From positions 496,001 to 560,000 of the forward strand of contig NZ_JBHZRJ010000001.1 in the NCBI RefSeq assembly GCF_043641555.1: DNA of 64,000 nt. The letters are read 5' to 3'. This document shows positions 9,601-17,841 of the stretch, one piece after another. Under the pieces are notes generated by a model. It saw nothing but the letters and a program-made list of their open reading frames with translations, made no database searches and was not told the origin of the DNA. The DNA comes from Saccharospirillum alexandrii_A (GTDB lineage Bacteria > Pseudomonadota > Gammaproteobacteria > Pseudomonadales > Natronospirillaceae). The position numbers were made by a program, and so were the translations under genes. Numbering within the stretch: the stretch's first letter is position 1; the number at the start of each line of letters is the position of its first letter.

Positions 9601-9796
9601 GCTCGATCACATCCTGTTCAACTGCCTCTGGCGCGGCACCGGGGTAGCTGACCACCACGGCAACCACCGGGAAGTCGACGTCCGGTAATTGCTCGATCGG
9701 CAAACGCTGATAGGAATAGAAACCAAACACCATGATGGCAACCATGATCATGGTCGCGAACACGGGCTGGTTAACGCTGATGCGAGTCAGAAACAT
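6677..9796 (-). CDS. RND efflux pump inner-membrane subunit (HAE-1/AcrB type)
   Basis: At 1039 residues this has the full length of an AcrB-like trimeric proton/drug antiporter. It shows an N-terminal span ending in FFxYxxLP-like QRLPIEQLPDVDFP, a first periplasmic loop, spans 2-6, a second loop and spans 8-12. The proton-relay pair is visible in GLLIDDAIVVREN, and GLVVKNAILLVDNA marks the equivalent region of the second half. It would export hydrophobic compounds across the envelope with the fusion protein encoded just upstream; no outer-membrane factor is encoded here, so a TolC-like partner must lie elsewhere. Its ATG overlaps the upstream TGA by one base (TGATG), so the two subunits are translationally coupled. 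Confidence 0.9.
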   Translation of the reverse strand: MFLTRISVNQPVFATMIMVAIMVFGFYSYQRLPIEQLPDVDFPVVAVVVSYPGAAPEAVEQDVIEPIEESVNTISGIDSIQSTARAGQALIILMFDMDVASSAAAQEVRDRLATLEGTLPSNANDPMILRFDPAQLPIMSLAVSSDSLSAGELTALTEDIIAQQISIIQGVGEATVIGGINRQVSILIDPNKLTAFNIGIGEVTAALSQENQNLPAGSLEFEQTVQAIQVEGRIERMDDFLDVIVARRGGQPIRLGDVARVESGQADRESMALLNGTQALAIDIIKTQGANTVGVAEAVRATVARLEAELANENVHLEIVRDNARPVEQSFHAVQNMLVEGAALAVLIVFLFLNSWRSTIITGLTLPISIIGTMIALHFFGFTLNMMSLMALSLAVGLLIDDAIVVRENIMRHLHMGKGHRQAALDGTNEIGLAVLATTLSIIAVFLPVAFMDGILGRFFLQFGVTVSVAVLISMFVAFTLDPMLSSVWYDPSAEPNAKRGPLGRAVAAFDRLFSRLQNGYRTVLRWSLRHRKSTLALALSALIGSFALFPLVGVEFVPATDTSELQVDLETLDGSSLEYTASKARQVSTLLQGLPEVTGTYTTVNAGTNAQGSNAATVMVSLVPPSERSRTPVELAIPIREALETIPGIDVKVGTANGFGGGVTAPVQVNLYGDDFGTLRRLSDQLSAAMVDIDGLTDIESSLTASQPVLGVRINRDAASDLGVSLQQIGATLRPMLGGEEVGDWTDPAGSSFSLVVRLPEPSRNDRDALASLPISQSGATGSQSIVRLDQVADIVESTGPSEINRLDLSRQVTLSANIAGVPLGNVTPQLQQAIDALSLPTGYRASMGGDAEQVAETAAAAGSALLLAIVFIYLVLASQFGSFLQPIAIMAALPLALVGVLLGLLVGGTTLNMYSMIGFIMLMGLVVKNAILLVDNANQGQREGLNLYDALVQAGTTRFRPIIMTTLAMTFGMLPMALNLHAGSGQNAPMAHAVIGGLLSSTLLTLVVVPVVVTYMDRLGSLSQRILPKAPLDHEVA

Positions 9797-11019
9797 CAGT
9801 TGCCTCCTGCGACGCTAATGCGATCGCCCGCGCGTAATTCCGGCAGGGGCGCTGAAACCAGGGTATCGCCCAAGGCAAGGCCTTCGGCGATTTCAAGGCG
9901 GGTACCGGATTCCCACTCGCCAGCGACGGTTACCGGCTGACGCACCAGGTGGTCGTCTTCCAGAAGCAGCACGAAATCACCCTCAGCATCGGACCGGACG
10001 GATTCGGCGGGTACCGACAGGGCATTGTCGCGTGCATTGATCACGATGTATCCGGTTGCAAACATGCCGCCGCGCAGGCGTGCATCTGGCTCGGTGACCC
10101 GGATGTACACCGGCAGCGTCCGGGTTGCATCCAGCGCGACCGGGTTGATGCGGTCAACCGTGCCCTGCAGGCTGAACGGTTCGGCACTGTCGACTTCAAT
10201 GGTGACAGCCTGACCGGCTTTAACCAGGGTAGCGGCATTGACGGGCAGGTTGGCCTGCATTTCCAGAGCGGCAAGATCAACCAGCGTCACCAGCGGTGTG
10301 CCGACCGATACATATTGCCCGGGTTCAACCGACCGGGCCGACACCTGGCCACTGAACGGAGCACGAACAACGGCATTGGCAACCGCCCGCTCTGCGGCGC
10401 GGATTTGCCATTCCTGAGTGGCCAGGCTGGCACTCTGAGCTTCGACATTGGCACGCAACTCTTCGATGGACGACGCCGGGCTCAGGCCCTGCTCAGCCAG
10501 ACGCACGCCCCGGTCGAGGCTGTTTTGTGCCAGGGTCAGCTGAGCCTGAGTTGCCCGCGCTGTGTTCGTAAGCTGGTTCAACTGGTTGGTCAGATCGGTG
10601 GCATCCATTTCAACCAGCACGTCACCCTGTTCGACGGTATCCCCAGGGCGAACCGCAATGCGCAGCACCGGGGCATTCACCTGAGACGATAGCTGTGCTT
10701 TTTCCACCGGGCTCAGTGTGCCCGTTACCCGCAGCCGCTGTTCCAGGCGCTGAGGCTCCAGCGTTGTGGTCTCGGTCGCACTGATCTGTAACACCGGTTC
10801 GGTGTCTTCCGGTTCAGCCGGGCCGGCTTCGGCGGGCTCCGGACTTGCCTGCATGGCAAACACCAGCAAGGCGACGCCAATGACAATCAGGGCGAGCAGC
10901 CAGGGCCAGCGGCGGCGTTTTTGGGGCGCTAGCCCCTGTCTTTGACGTTCGGCGTTCATGAGTTCGCGTTTGCTCATTGCCCAGTCGGGTTTGGCATTTG
11001 AAGGGGTATCTGCAGTCAT
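9796..11019 (-). CDS. RND efflux periplasmic adaptor (membrane fusion protein)
   Basis: The 407-residue protein has a cytoplasmic N-terminal stretch (MTADTPSNAKPDW...RRRWP), one membrane anchor (WLLALIVIGVALLVFAM), an acidic linker, and then the HlyD/AcrA-type architecture. The lipoyl half-motifs are SSQVNAPVLRIAVRPGDTVEQGDVL and VVRAPFSGQVSARSVEPGQ, with a coiled-coil hairpin of Leu/Ala/Gln heptads between them and beta-barrel and membrane-proximal domains after. It bridges the inner-membrane pump to an outer-membrane channel. It is the middle gene of the operon, 72 bases after the regulator and overlapping the pump start by one base. The long hydrophilic N-terminus ahead of the anchor is somewhat unusual, and a later start at MSKREL (10977) cannot be excluded. 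Confidence 0.88.
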   Translation of the reverse strand: MTADTPSNAKPDWAMSKRELMNAERQRQGLAPQKRRRWPWLLALIVIGVALLVFAMQASPEPAEAGPAEPEDTEPVLQISATETTTLEPQRLEQRLRVTGTLSPVEKAQLSSQVNAPVLRIAVRPGDTVEQGDVLVEMDATDLTNQLNQLTNTARATQAQLTLAQNSLDRGVRLAEQGLSPASSIEELRANVEAQSASLATQEWQIRAAERAVANAVVRAPFSGQVSARSVEPGQYVSVGTPLVTLVDLAALEMQANLPVNAATLVKAGQAVTIEVDSAEPFSLQGTVDRINPVALDATRTLPVYIRVTEPDARLRGGMFATGYIVINARDNALSVPAESVRSDAEGDFVLLLEDDHLVRQPVTVAGEWESGTRLEIAEGLALGDTLVSAPLPELRAGDRISVAGGN

Positions 11020-11091
11020 GGTTGAATCCGGTGAATCAGTGAATCGGTCAGTGGTGGCGTATCAGGCAAACGGATGGAAGCGGACAGACTG

Positions 11092-11541
11092 TTATTTTGA
11101 AGGAGGCAACTTCTCGGCCCAGGCCAGAGACGTTTCCGAAGCAACCCGGTAACACTCAGCCAGGTTGGCGATGCGCTCGCGCGCGACGCTTTGTTCGGCA
11201 GGGATTGCATCCCGTGCTCCGGTGATCTGATCAGAGACTTGCTTCATACGTGCGCTGACTTTAATCGCCATCTGGCGGTATACATCGGGCACCAGTTCGT
11301 AGAAATCCTGGCGAACGCCGGGCTTCGTCGTTAGCCGGATAACCCCTTTCTCGGCCAGTAAGCGGGCATTGGTGCTGGCACTGGCTTTGCTGACCTGCAG
11401 CCGTTCGGCAATGCCTTGCAGCGAGTGAGGCTCATCCTCCACCAACAGCAGCCCGAAAATGCGGCCTGCAATGCGCGGCGCGCCATCGGCCTGGTAAATC
11501 AGGCCCATCATTTCGATGAAGTTTTCAATTGGGTCGTTCAT
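11092..11541 (-). CDS. GbsR/MarR-type winged-helix regulator of the RND operon
   Basis: The 149-residue protein is a single winged-helix domain followed by a helical dimerisation tail. The recognition region reads SLQGIAERLQVSKASASTNARLLAEKGVI, with the pattern of the GbsR-like MarR group (COG1510). It is the first gene of the minus-strand operon that continues with the adaptor and the pump, so it most likely represses that operon and its own gene in response to a pump substrate. An inverted repeat at 11576..11602 just upstream of its start is a plausible operator. The ligand is unknown. Confidence 0.8.
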   Translation of the reverse strand: MNDPIENFIEMMGLIYQADGAPRIAGRIFGLLLVEDEPHSLQGIAERLQVSKASASTNARLLAEKGVIRLTTKPGVRQDFYELVPDVYRQMAIKVSARMKQVSDQITGARDAIPAEQSVARERIANLAECYRVASETSLAWAEKLPPSK

Positions 11542-11575
11542 GGCAGTCCCCTATCAATTGACCTTAGTTTGATAT

Positions 11576-11602
11576 GTTTAGTTCGTTCAGTCAATACTAA
11601 AC
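11576..11602. promoter_or_regulatory. Candidate operator of the efflux operon
   Basis: GTTTAGT (11576..11582) and ACTAAAC (11596..11602) form a perfect 7-bp inverted repeat with a 13-bp gap, 35-60 bases upstream of the regulator start, within an AT-rich stretch that should contain its promoter. Autoregulation is inferred from position. Confidence 0.45.
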
Positions 11603-11692
11603 AATATTAACAAGTGATGACAACGCTGAAATATAACCGGCAGCGAGTAGTGGGGCTCGGCCTGGGAAGGTGAATCACGCATGAATTGAATT

Positions 11693-11746
11693 CACCTGTG
11701 GCATGAAAACCCATCGTTTGTTACCGATCGTAAGCCTCCCTATCAT
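11693..11746 (+). promoter_or_regulatory. Promoter block shared by the three small-protein genes, copy B
   Basis: -35 TTGTTA (11718..11723) and -10 TATCAT (11741..11746) are 17 bp apart. The -35 ends a 31-bp box (11693..11723) starting CACC, with TGAAA in the middle and ATCGTTTGTTA at the end. It matches the boxes before the other two family genes without gaps. The leader to the start codon at 11809 is about 55 bases. Confidence 0.7.
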
Positions 11747-11808
11747 GGGTGTCATTGAAGGCCTCAGCGCCTAACCGTACACGCACATGACATTGTCTGG
11801 AGGCAAAC

Positions 11809-12003
11809 ATGGCACACTCAAACGAGACCGAATTCAAAGCCGTAACCGATTCCTGGGGCAACCCGGATGTGGCTTACTACGAAGCCGAAGCGATGAGAAT
11901 GCGTAACGAATACTTGCGCTCGGCTGCCCTGAAAGGCTTGGCATCTGCCAAAGAGACTCTGGTCTCCTGGTTCAGCGCCCCGTCTCGCACGCACAGCGCC
12001 TGA
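11809..12003 (+). CDS. Small protein of the DVAYY/EAMRxRNEYLR family, paralogue B
   Basis: The 64-residue product begins MAHSNETEFKAVTDSWG and then carries NPDVAYYEAEAMRMRNEYLR, nearly identical to the motif of the 4338 product, followed by a divergent amphipathic tail ending in SAPSRTHSA. A strong GGAGG lies 5 bases before the ATG. Like its paralogues it is monocistronic, with the shared promoter block upstream and its own intrinsic terminator. There is no signal peptide, membrane span, Cys or metal-binding motif. Function is unknown; constitutive or condition-specific high expression is inferred from the control signals. Confidence 0.75.
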   Translation: MAHSNETEFKAVTDSWGNPDVAYYEAEAMRMRNEYLRSAALKGLASAKETLVSWFSAPSRTHSA

Positions 12004-12037
12004 TCGACCTATTTTTGCTTTATCGTTGTTAGTTTCC

Positions 12038-12068
12038 AGCACGTGCTCCTTCGGGGCCGTGCTTTTTT
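12038..12068 (+). terminator. Rho-independent terminator of the 11809 small gene
   Basis: AGCACG (12038..12043) pairs with CGTGCT (12058..12063), with an inner stem GCTCC/GGGGC around a TTC loop and a run of six T at 12063..12068. It is 35 bases past the stop. Confidence 0.85.
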
Positions 12069-12168
12069 GTTTTGTGCTGCCTGCGCATGACATTTTGCCG
12101 CCTGACCCCCTATAATCCCGTCTCTTCAAGCCCTTCCTGTTTATTGCATCGCTGATTTCCGAGGTGTT

Positions 12169-13023
12169 ATGTACCCGATCGACCTGAATGATCTGCGCCA
12201 GTCCATCGTGGCTAATGTGGCGGCTTCACTTGCCGAAGACGTTGCCAGCGGAGACATCAATGCCGCTTTGATTGCTGAGCAAAGCGAAGCCCATGCGCGA
12301 GTGATTACTCGTGAGACGGCCGTCATCTGCGGTGTCGACTGGGTGAATGAGGTGTTTCATCAGTTGGATCCCGACGTCACGCTGGAATGGCATGTTCGGG
12401 ATGGCGACCGGGTAGCGGCCAATGACACCCTGGTAGAGATCAACGGCAAAGCCCGGTCGCTGCTGACCGGTGAACGAGCGGCTCTGAATTTCCTGCAGTT
12501 GTTGTCGGCCACAGCGACGCGCGCGGCGCATTTCGTGGCCATGCTCGAAGGCACCGGCGTAAACCTGCTCGATACCCGCAAGACACTGCCCGGGCTGCGC
12601 CTGGCGCAGAAGTATGCGGTGACTTGCGGCGGTGGCCAAAGCCATCGGATGGGCCTCTACGATGCGTTTCTGATCAAGGAAAATCACATCCTGGCCTGTG
12701 GCGGTATAGGTGCGGCGGTGACAGTGGCCCGTGACCTGGCCCCGGGCAAGGCGGTTGAGGTGGAAACCGAAAACCTGTCTGAACTGGCCGAAGCGCTGGA
12801 GGCCGGTGCGGATGTCATCATGCTCGATAATTTCAGTCTTGAGGATACCCGCACAGCGGTGGCAACCACGGCTGGCCGGGCTCGTCTGGAAGCCTCGGGT
12901 AATGTGAACGCCGATACCCTGCGTGGCATTGCTGAAACCGGGGTGGATTATATTTCGATGGGCACCCTGACCAAGGATGTCACCGCAATCGATCTGTCGA
13001 TGCGCCTGTTCATACAAGATTAA
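12169..13023 (+). CDS. nadC: Nicotinate-nucleotide pyrophosphorylase (carboxylating)
   Basis: The 284-residue protein is quinolinate phosphoribosyltransferase, which converts quinolinate and PRPP to nicotinate mononucleotide, CO2 and PPi in de novo NAD synthesis. The family signatures are all present: LDTRKTLPGLR, CGGGQSHRMGLYDAFLIKENH (the basic active-site cluster), VEVETENLSELAEA, and MLDNFS near the PRPP site. Length equals the usual 280-290 residues. GAGG precedes the ATG by 5 bases. It is a single-gene unit; nadA and nadB are not nearby, which is common in gammaproteobacteria. Confidence 0.95.
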   Translation: MYPIDLNDLRQSIVANVAASLAEDVASGDINAALIAEQSEAHARVITRETAVICGVDWVNEVFHQLDPDVTLEWHVRDGDRVAANDTLVEINGKARSLLTGERAALNFLQLLSATATRAAHFVAMLEGTGVNLLDTRKTLPGLRLAQKYAVTCGGGQSHRMGLYDAFLIKENHILACGGIGAAVTVARDLAPGKAVEVETENLSELAEALEAGADVIMLDNFSLEDTRTAVATTAGRARLEASGNVNADTLRGIAETGVDYISMGTLTKDVTAIDLSMRLFIQD

Positions 13024-13037
13024 CAGCCGTATTTCGC

Positions 13038-13895
13038 TCAGGAAGGCTGGTACCAGAACCGGCTGTCGTTAAGCGGGGTCTCGGGAGGCAACAGCGGGTT
13101 GGTCAGTTCTATGACCCGGCGCTCCTGCAGGCGAGCGCGTTCGATGGATTCACCGTGAAAGCGCCAGAAAATGGCATCGAAGCTGCCATCGTCGATCATT
13201 CTCAGCAACCCGGTTTCCAGTCGTTCTGCCAGAGCGACGTTGTCTTTCTTGACGAAGAAATAATAGGGCCAGGGGTAGTACAAGAGCAGATTGGGCTCAA
13301 TGGTCAGGTTGGGCAATACCTCCCGCCGCATTTCCCATTCGTCGAACACCTCACCGATACCGCGCGGAAAAATATCCACCCGGCCAGCATCGATCATGCG
13401 AAACAGGCTTTCGTATTCGCTGGTCGATACCCGCAACCCGTTGGCTTCAAATACCCGTATGTCTCCCCACCCAATGCCTTGCGCCAGTGAAAGCTGCGCG
13501 AGGTCTTCCAGGTCTTGTACCTGGTCAATTTTGGGCAGACTTTCGGCCCGGGTCAGTGCGATGCGATACGACAACAAGCCTTTGCGCAAGGGAATACGAA
13601 TAGGCCGGAGGAAGGTTTCGCGTTCAAGGGAGGTTGAGGTCCAAATCACGTTCGGGGTGCGCCCGGCCATCAGCTCCTGCGAATAGCGCATGGACGTCAT
13701 GGGGGTCGACGCGGCGTGCATCTCGAAGGGGCCAAAGTCGGCTTCGGTTTTTTCCAGGGCGGTGCGCAATATGAGTGTGAGGTCGTCAAAGCGACGATCC
13801 AGTTCAGATTCACTGGCGGGGTAAACCACAGCGAGTTCAGCGCGAACACTGGTCACGATGGTCACAAACCATAACATCACCAGAGTTCGCACCAT
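13038..13895 (-). CDS. Periplasmic solute-binding protein-like protein
   Basis: A signal peptide (MVRTLVMLWFVTIVTSVRA, cut before ELAVVYP) leads into a 285-residue precursor that resembles type 2 periplasmic binding domains (amino-acid transporter substrate-binding, SBP_bac_3 like). Visible blocks are DLTLILRTALEKTEADFGPFE, IPLRKGLLSYRIALT, and GRVDIFPRGIGEVFDEW, the last placing a predicted ligand-contact segment in lobe 2. No permease or ATPase gene is adjacent, so it may be an orphan sensor or a remnant of a signalling system rather than a transporter subunit. The start at 13895 is supported by AGGGTGA seven bases upstream. It converges on nadC. Confidence 0.65.
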   Translation of the reverse strand: MVRTLVMLWFVTIVTSVRAELAVVYPASESELDRRFDDLTLILRTALEKTEADFGPFEMHAASTPMTSMRYSQELMAGRTPNVIWTSTSLERETFLRPIRIPLRKGLLSYRIALTRAESLPKIDQVQDLEDLAQLSLAQGIGWGDIRVFEANGLRVSTSEYESLFRMIDAGRVDIFPRGIGEVFDEWEMRREVLPNLTIEPNLLLYYPWPYYFFVKKDNVALAERLETGLLRMIDDGSFDAIFWRFHGESIERARLQERRVIELTNPLLPPETPLNDSRFWYQPS

Positions 13896-14025
13896 TCGGG
13901 TCACCCTACAACGACAAGCCTTACCGCAGATTAGTTGAACGGCTGGGGTTGTCAAAGGAGTGTGGGCGCGTCATGAGGTAGAGCTCTGGTTTCGGAGGCT
14001 GAACTGGCTACAACGCCTTGAGCCC

Positions 14026-14209
14026 GCGACGGATGGCAGGGTTGCTCTTGCAGGGGCGCCGTGAATACCTCCGTGTAGGCTTAACTTCGGGATATGAATC
14101 CCTTCCATGGGAATCACCCTAAGGGCTCGCTGCGCTCATGCTAAAACGCTCCCGGCGTTTTAGTCCATGCCTCAGATACCCCCGCAAAAGCAACCCTGCC
14201 ACCCGCCGC
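14026..14209 (-). repeat. Palindromic element, 184-bp subtype, copy R2
   Basis: The outer arms pair GCGACGGATGGCAGGG-like sequence at 14026 with its complement ending at 14209. The core is in the reverse orientation and weakly conserved. The apical hairpin is replaced by the 71-bp module (about 14092..14162) that contains CTAAAACGC/GCGTTTTAG. The gap 13896..14264 holds no gene besides this element. Confidence 0.8.
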
Positions 14210-14264
14210 TCGCATAGTGCAAACTCAAAAGCTGACCTCTAACTCATGACGCTGTCGAACAGAT

Positions 14265-15485
14265 TTAACCAACGATCCCTTGCTCACGCCAAAGCGCCAA
14301 TTGCTCTGCATCGCAATTCAGCAGGCCCGTTAGAACCCGGTCGGTATCGGCACCCAGTGACGGCGGCGCCTTGTCGTACTGAACCGCCGATTCGCTGAAC
14401 CGGATCGGGTTGGCGACTGAGGGCACCTTGCCCAGTTCAGCCTGGTCCAGTTCTCGCTTCAGTTCGCGGCTTTGAACCTGGGGGTCGGCGAATACTTGCT
14501 CCAGGGTGTTGATCGGGCCGCAGGGTACGGAGACTTCTTCCAGGCGGGCCAGCCACCAGTCGCGGGTCTGGGTTTTCATCAGCTCGATAACCACCGGTAA
14601 CAGGGTTTCTCGGTTGGCAACGCGTGCCTGGTTGGTGGCAAAGCGTTCATCGGTGGCCAGGTCGGGTCGGCCGGCAACGTCGCAGAAACGCTGGAACTGA
14701 CCATCGTTGCCGACAGCGAGAATGAGGTAATCGTCAGCCGTTGCGAATGCCTGGTAGGGCACGATGTTGGGGTGGGCGTTGCCGAGGCGCCCCGGTGAGT
14801 TGCCGGTGGCCAGGTAGTTCATCGCCTGGTTGGCCATGGCCGCGACCTGAACATCCAGCAGGGAGAGGTCGATGTGCTGACCGAGGCCGGTGCTGGCGCG
14901 AAAGTGTAGGGCAGCCTGAATGGCGTTGGCGGCGTAGAGGCCTGTTAAAATGTCGGACAGTGCTACACCGGCTTTCATCGGGGTGCCATCGGGTTCGCCG
15001 GTGACACTCATCAGGCCGCTCATGCCCTGTATCATGAAGTCGTATCCGGCGCGGTGTTTGTAAGGCCCGGTTTGGCCGAAGCCGGTGATTGAGCAGTACA
15101 CCAGACGCGGGTTGATGGTCTTCAGACTGTCGTAGTCGAGCCCGTATTTTTTCAGGCCATCGACTTTGTAGTTTTCGACCAGTACGTCGGCGTCGCGAAT
15201 CAGGTCGCGTAACAGTTGCTGGCCTTCCGGTTTGGTGAAGTCGATGGCGATGGACTCTTTGCCCCGGTTGGCGCTGTGAAAGTAGGCGGCGACGCGGTGG
15301 TCGCCCTCGCCCAGAAACGGCGGGCCCCAGCCCCGGGTGTCGTCACCCTGGCCGGGCCGTTCTACTTTAATCACTTCGGCGCCGAAGTCGGCCAGCATCT
15401 GGGTGGCCCATGGGCCGGCCAGAATGCGGCTCAGGTCGATGACCCGGATGCCGCTCAGGGCGCCTTTTACTGCTGTGTCGCTCAT
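14265..15485 (-). CDS. gcdG: CaiB/BaiF CoA-transferase, probable glutarate CoA-transferase
   Basis: The 406-residue protein is a family III CoA-transferase: SGIRVIDLSRILAGPWATQ at the N-terminus, ADVLVENYKVDGLKKYGLDY and GLGQHIDLSLLD are typical, and the Asp of the latter segment region forms the acyl intermediate in this family. Its position directly behind gcdH, overlapping its stop by one base (TAATG), matches the gcdH-gcdG pairs of pseudomonads, where the transferase activates glutarate with succinyl-CoA for lysine/glutarate degradation. Substrate is inferred from this neighbourhood; the fold alone does not specify it. Confidence 0.85.
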   Translation of the reverse strand: MSDTAVKGALSGIRVIDLSRILAGPWATQMLADFGAEVIKVERPGQGDDTRGWGPPFLGEGDHRVAAYFHSANRGKESIAIDFTKPEGQQLLRDLIRDADVLVENYKVDGLKKYGLDYDSLKTINPRLVYCSITGFGQTGPYKHRAGYDFMIQGMSGLMSVTGEPDGTPMKAGVALSDILTGLYAANAIQAALHFRASTGLGQHIDLSLLDVQVAAMANQAMNYLATGNSPGRLGNAHPNIVPYQAFATADDYLILAVGNDGQFQRFCDVAGRPDLATDERFATNQARVANRETLLPVVIELMKTQTRDWWLARLEEVSVPCGPINTLEQVFADPQVQSRELKRELDQAELGKVPSVANPIRFSESAVQYDKAPPSLGADTDRVLTGLLNCDAEQLALWREQGIVG

Positions 15486-16660
15486 TAGCCGAACGCCTGA
15501 ATGCCGGTTTGGGCACGGCCGAGAATCAGGGCGTGGATGTCGTGCGTGCCTTCGTAGGTGTTAACGGCTTCGAGGTTCATGACATGGCGAATCACGCCGT
15601 ACTCATCGCTGATGCCGTTGCCGCCGTGCATGTCGCGGGCGACCCGGGCGATGTCGAGCGCCTTGCCGGCGTTGTTGCGTTTCATCAGAGAAATCAGTTC
15701 GACCGGGCAGGCGTCGTTATCCATCAGTTGACCCATGCGCAGGCAGCCCTGCAAGCCGAGGCTGATTTCGGTTTGCATGTCGGCCAGTTTTTTCTGGATC
15801 AGCTGGTTGGCCGCCAGTGGCCGGTTGAACTGAACCCGGTCCATCACATAGCTGTGTGCGGCCAGCCAGCAGGCTTCGGCGGCGCCCATGGCGCCCCAGG
15901 CGATGCCGTAGCGGGCTTTGTTGAGACACCCGAACGGCCCTTTGAGGCCTTTGACGTTGGGCAGAATGTTGGCTTCGGGCACATAGACATCTTCCATCAC
16001 GATTTCGCCGGTGATCGAGGCACGCAGGCTGAATTTGCCTTCAATTTTGGGGGCGCTCAGCCCTTTCATGTCGCGCTCGAGCACAAAGCCGCGGATTTCA
16101 CCGTCGAGCTTGGCCCAAACGACAAACACGTCGGCAATGGGTGAGTTGGTGATCCACATTTTGGCGCCGTTGAGAACGTAGCCATTGTTGGTCTTGACGG
16201 CCTTGCTCTGCATGCTGCCGGGGTCGGAGCCAGCATCGGGTTCGGTCAGGCCAAAGCAGCCGATCAGTTCGCCGGTGGCCAGTTTGGGCAGGTATTTCTT
16301 ACGCTGTTCTTCGCTGCCGTAGGCGTAAATAGGGTGCATGACCAGGGAGGACTGCACGCTCATGGCTGAGCGGTAGCCGCTGTCGACCCGTTCAACTTCG
16401 CGGGCGATCAGGCCATAGGCGACGTGGCTTGCATTCACGCAACCGTATTCTTCCGGCAGCGTCACCCCCAGCATGCCCAGCTCGCCCAATTCCAGCATGA
16501 TGGCCGGGTCGAAGCTTTCATTGCGGTTGGCCATTTGCACGCGGCTGGCCAGTTTGTCCTGGCAGTAGGCGTGGGCGGTATCAAGAATCATGCGCTCGTC
16601 GTCATTCAGTTGAGCAGCCAGTGCAAAGGGGTCTTTCCAGTCAAAATGTGCGGTAGCCAT
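15485..16660 (-). CDS. gcdH: Glutaryl-CoA dehydrogenase
   Basis: The 391-residue FAD enzyme oxidatively decarboxylates glutaryl-CoA to crotonyl-CoA. It shows acyl-CoA dehydrogenase blocks GCFGLTEPDAGSDPGSM and KMWITNSPIADVFVVWAK, and near the C-terminus NTYEGTHDIHALILGRA with the catalytic Glu. The C-terminal end QTGIQAF is typical for GcdH. The start at 16660 (MATAHFDWKDPF) follows GAGG. The in-frame upstream extension runs through a palindromic repeat and is not coding. It forms an operon with gcdG and is divergent from the LysR gene. Confidence 0.93.
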   Translation of the reverse strand: MATAHFDWKDPFALAAQLNDDERMILDTAHAYCQDKLASRVQMANRNESFDPAIMLELGELGMLGVTLPEEYGCVNASHVAYGLIAREVERVDSGYRSAMSVQSSLVMHPIYAYGSEEQRKKYLPKLATGELIGCFGLTEPDAGSDPGSMQSKAVKTNNGYVLNGAKMWITNSPIADVFVVWAKLDGEIRGFVLERDMKGLSAPKIEGKFSLRASITGEIVMEDVYVPEANILPNVKGLKGPFGCLNKARYGIAWGAMGAAEACWLAAHSYVMDRVQFNRPLAANQLIQKKLADMQTEISLGLQGCLRMGQLMDNDACPVELISLMKRNNAGKALDIARVARDMHGGNGISDEYGVIRHVMNLEAVNTYEGTHDIHALILGRAQTGIQAFG

Positions 16661-16692
16661 GAGGGTGCCTCTTGTTTTGGTGTCTGTAGTTC

Positions 16693-16805
16693 GTGTCAGT
16701 CGCCGGGTGCGCCTATCCGGGGTCGGCGTGAATCCGTCCATGGAGCCTAGGCCGCAGCATCCATGCTGCGGACTTCCCCGGATAGGCGCACCCGGCACCT
16801 GACAC
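16693..16805 (-). repeat. 113-bp palindromic element, copy R3
   Basis: The 30-bp arms (GTGTCAG...CCGGGG and its complement) enclose a 53-bp core in reverse orientation, with apical hairpin CCGCAGCATCCATGCTGCGG. It lies in the gcdH/gcdR divergent region, between the gcdH start and the AT-rich promoter zone at 16860..16920. Confidence 0.92.
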
Positions 16806-16916
16806 TTGGCTTGTTGCCAACTCCAGACCGGGTGTTTTAAGTGGGGTTAAAGATAGCTCAAGTTCTTGAATATCCGTATTATATTGTTTTTATATTTTCT
16901 ATATATTTAAAATATA

Positions 16917-16948
16917 GCTGTGAGCTGTGAGCTGTGAGCTGTGAGCTA
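16917..16948 (+). repeat. 7-bp tandem repeat GCTGTGA x4
   Basis: Four uninterrupted copies of GCTGTGA (16917..16944) followed by a partial GCTA end just before the gcdR ribosome-binding site (AGAGG at about 16947). Copy-number change here would alter the promoter-to-RBS distance without touching the reading frame. Confidence 0.85.
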
Positions 16949-16959
16949 GAGGTACGTTT

Positions 16960-17832
16960 ATGCGGTTAGACAGCATCAGCCGGTTGCGGTATTTCAACGA
17001 CATCGCCATAACCGGCAGTTTTTCCCGGTCGGCCCGGCGGTTGGGGATTGCTCAGCCGGCGTTGAGTATCGCGATCAAAAAGCTGGAGGAAGAGACCGGG
17101 CTGAAGCTGATTAACCGGGCCGACCGGCGCATGACGCTGACGTCGGACGGTGAGGTACTGCTCACTCACGCCAGGCGCATTCTGGAAAGCCTGACCGACG
17201 CGACGCGAGAACTGAACGAGTTGCAGGGGCTGGAGCAGGGTGAGGTGAAGCTGGGTGCGTCGGCGATGCTGTCGACGTATTTTCTTCCGCCCTACTTGCT
17301 GGCGTTCAAAAAAGCCTACCCGGGCATTCGCCTCCGGCTGTATGAAGCCGGTACGGATACGCTTGAGCAGTTGGTCATTAATGGCGAACTGGATTTGGCG
17401 CTGATTCGCTCGGAAAAACCGCACGACCAGATTCGTTATGCCTCGCAGCTGTCTGAGCAGGTGGTTGCCTGCATGCCCAGGCATCATCACCTGGCTGAGC
17501 AGGAGTCAGTCAGTATTGAGGCGTTCTGCCAGCAACCGACGGTGATGTTTCGCAGTGGTTACTACCTGCGCGACTCGGTTGAACAACGCGCTCGCGTTCA
17601 GGGGCTCAGTCTGAATGTGCAGTTTGAGACCAATCTGGTCGACTTGCTGATGAACCTGGTCAAAAACGAGATGGGGCTGGCGACCTGTCTGTCGATGATT
17701 GTTAAAAACGAACCCCTGCTCTGCACCCGACCCTTCGATCCGCCGATTCCACTGGAGCTGGCCTGGGGCTGGAAGAAGAATCACTATCTGTCGAAGGCCA
17801 GCCAGGCGTTCTTAAGCTTTTTTGAGAAGTAA
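16960..17832 (+). CDS. gcdR: LysR-type regulator of the glutarate genes
   Basis: The 290-residue protein has the LysR N-terminal winged helix (ITGSFSRSARRLGIAQPALSIAIKKLEEETG) and a type 2 periplasmic-binding effector domain from about residue 90. Divergent placement next to gcdH-gcdG is the standard arrangement for the glutarate activator GcdR. It would bind between the two genes and respond to glutarate or glutaryl-CoA; this is inferred from position. The ATG at 16960 has AGAGG eight bases upstream. Confidence 0.8.
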   Translation: MRLDSISRLRYFNDIAITGSFSRSARRLGIAQPALSIAIKKLEEETGLKLINRADRRMTLTSDGEVLLTHARRILESLTDATRELNELQGLEQGEVKLGASAMLSTYFLPPYLLAFKKAYPGIRLRLYEAGTDTLEQLVINGELDLALIRSEKPHDQIRYASQLSEQVVACMPRHHHLAEQESVSIEAFCQQPTVMFRSGYYLRDSVEQRARVQGLSLNVQFETNLVDLLMNLVKNEMGLATCLSMIVKNEPLLCTRPFDPPIPLELAWGWKKNHYLSKASQAFLSFFEK

Positions 17833-17841
17833 GAGAGTTGA